A DNA stretch of 64,000 nt from Lutjanus erythropterus (Eukaryota > Chordata > Actinopteri > Lutjaniformes > Lutjanidae). Positions 62,581-64,000 of this stretch are shown one piece after another. Under the pieces are notes generated by a model. That model was not told where the DNA came from, did not search any database, and saw only the letters and a program-made list of their open reading frames with translations. The position numbers and the translations under genes were made by a program. Every line of letters starts with the position of its first letter. The first letter of the stretch is position 1. Where the stretch lies: contig CM034601.1 in assembly GCA_020091685.1 (NCBI GenBank), positions 17,723,320 through 17,787,319 on the forward strand. Reading direction: 5' to 3'.

Positions 62581-62986
62581 TGGATTTTACCATCTGTTTA
62601 TTTTTTGTTGTCTCTCACATGTTTATTACTCTGTCTCAAGCTTTAATGTTTTACATCCTCTCGCCTTCCTACTCTACATGCGAGTATCTAACCTCGCTTC
62701 CCCATAAAACATTTGCCTGGGCGTGTCTGTGTTTTATCTTGTTACGAGGTGTTAACTTGCATTATAGAGCTGACAATGGGCAATCACATATATCCTGTGT
62801 GATCACTCACGCACAGATACAAGAGCATTCACAGACACACACATGCAAGAGTACAAACAGACGCGCACACACCCCTGTTGACAGGCAGATGCACTTTAAT
62901 CCCTGTAGATCAAAACAGAGACCCTCTGAGCTGTGCCTCAGGCCTTTGTACACAGTACACAGTGCTGGAGGTATGCCCTCTGGATA

Positions 62987-62990
<4 letters not shown>

Positions 62991-63034
<44 letters not shown>
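62991..63034. repeat. (CA)n microsatellite
   Basis: About 44 bp of CA with one CG interruption. It is complementary to the (TG)n run at 63225. Confidence 0.95.
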
Positions 63035-63224
63035 ATATCTCTCTACTCTCAAACACATACATACTATGTACCCTTACCAAATGCATGCATACTCACACGT
63101 GTATGCATGCACAGATGCTAACTTGTGTCATATGTGCAAACACACATGTAAAGCACACATTGCCACACACACTCACTATGCAGAATATGCAGGATATACA
63201 TTCACAGATACACAATGTCCTGAA

Positions 63225-63260
<36 letters not shown>
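63225..63260. repeat. (TG)14 followed by GCGCGCGCG
   Basis: The TG run continues into an alternating GC segment at 63252-63260. Alternating purine-pyrimidine sequence of this kind is the classic Z-DNA former. Confidence 0.95.
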
Positions 63261-63261
<1 letters not shown>

Positions 63262-64000
63262 CACAGGGGGAAAGATGGGCCAAGTGTATCTTATGATCAC
63301 AGAGAGTTTATAGATGTGAGCTTGTGTTGCTGCCTGAACTGAAGCCGACCCAACATCTCCTGCCAAAAAGCAGGAAAGACAGTGAGAACAGACAGATATT
63401 CTGTCCGTCTGTTGGTGTCACACACGTACAAACACACCACATTTATCCAGAAGGGTTGTGAAACCCAAAAAGCTGTGCTGCACCATACATCTAAAGGTGA
63501 AGCATGTGATGTGGGGATTTGCTAAATCTAAACACAGCGACCCTTCTTTTTTAAATATCGACAGCCTTCATAGCATCTCTAGATGCAACATATACATGAC
63601 TAAACATTAATTTTTTTCTCAACTGAAGGGTCAGTTTTTAACGTCTTACTACGAAGCAGTAGATAGATGAGAACGGAGCAGCCAAAGAGAATGTAGTTTA
63701 AGATCATGTGTCAAACAGCACTTGAGTTTCAGCAACACTGAATATAGAAATGTATGAATATTTCTAAAGGCAGTTTTCTTCCAATTTCCTGCTTTTTAAA
63801 GATTAAGGCCTACACTATGTGTTTGTGTGTAATGTGTGGCCCTGGCGACTGCTTTTCAACAGTGGTGTAGTGTTTGCACAGAGTTATTACATAATGTTTG
63901 TCTGTCCTTGAGTGCTCGGGTGGAGGCATCTGAGAGTCACTCGATGCAAGTGTCCTCTCATAAACTGAAAGAACGGGGAAGACACTTAGTCGTGTTGTTC
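63261..64000. other. Intergenic, no gene seen
   Basis: Mixed sequence to the end of the window with no recognisable exon or repeat. Confidence 0.5.

Noticed and set aside
62580..63342. Overlapping 135- and 154-codon open frames
   Set aside because: They are generated by CA/TG microsatellites; the Thr-His and Val-Cys runs are not protein-like.
1..64000. miR-143/145, which lie in the same human region
   Set aside because: I looked for their mature-sequence words on both strands by eye and saw no match; the human cluster lies farther away.
1..64000. CRISPR arrays, operons, phage or bacterial genes
   Set aside because: There are no evenly spaced repeats and no dense same-strand genes. Intron structure and repeats show vertebrate DNA.

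Overview
The window looks like vertebrate nuclear DNA, most likely from a ray-finned (percomorph-type) fish. Long intergenic stretches and introns, GT-AG exons with matching phases, CA/TG microsatellites and many decayed Tc1/mariner, non-LTR and TIR-type repeats support this. Two protein-coding genes can be supported, and neither is bacterial or viral. I saw no operon, CRISPR array, tRNA or rRNA gene.

Left third (1-22330): the 5' part of an actin-binding LIM gene on the minus strand, best matching ablim3. Coding exon 1 is 21758-21776, exon 2 is 15856-16020 and exon 3 is 732-915; the gene continues past base 1. Joined, the exons give 122 complete codons covering the N-terminus, LIM domain 1 and the first half of LIM domain 2. 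A CpG-rich probable promoter lies at about 21777-22330. The two introns (5.7 kb and 14.9 kb) are full of repeats.

Middle (22331-50396): about 28 kb between the divergent genes with no convincing coding exon. It holds two Tc1-type transposase remnants, a decayed non-LTR reverse transcriptase, a hAT-like non-autonomous element and several inverted repeats. A TATA-box region at 39919-40232 with a downstream splice donor is a candidate distal promoter and 5' exon for the receptor gene.

Right (50397-53662): a complete three-exon beta-adrenergic receptor on the plus strand, 493 residues, closest to beta-2. It keeps all the catecholamine-binding and GPCR signature residues. Its two introns inside the coding region are notable because mammalian ADRB1 and ADRB2 coding regions are single-exon. 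A 1.2-kb foldback element sits about 250 bp past the stop codon. The last 9 kb hold only repeats and microsatellites.

ADRB2 and ABLIM3 are also near neighbours on human 5q32, which supports both identifications. I found no evidence for a new biological system. The observations most worth checking are the intron-bearing receptor, the foldback element beside it, and two perfect palindromic structures at 7131-7169 and 47491-47530.
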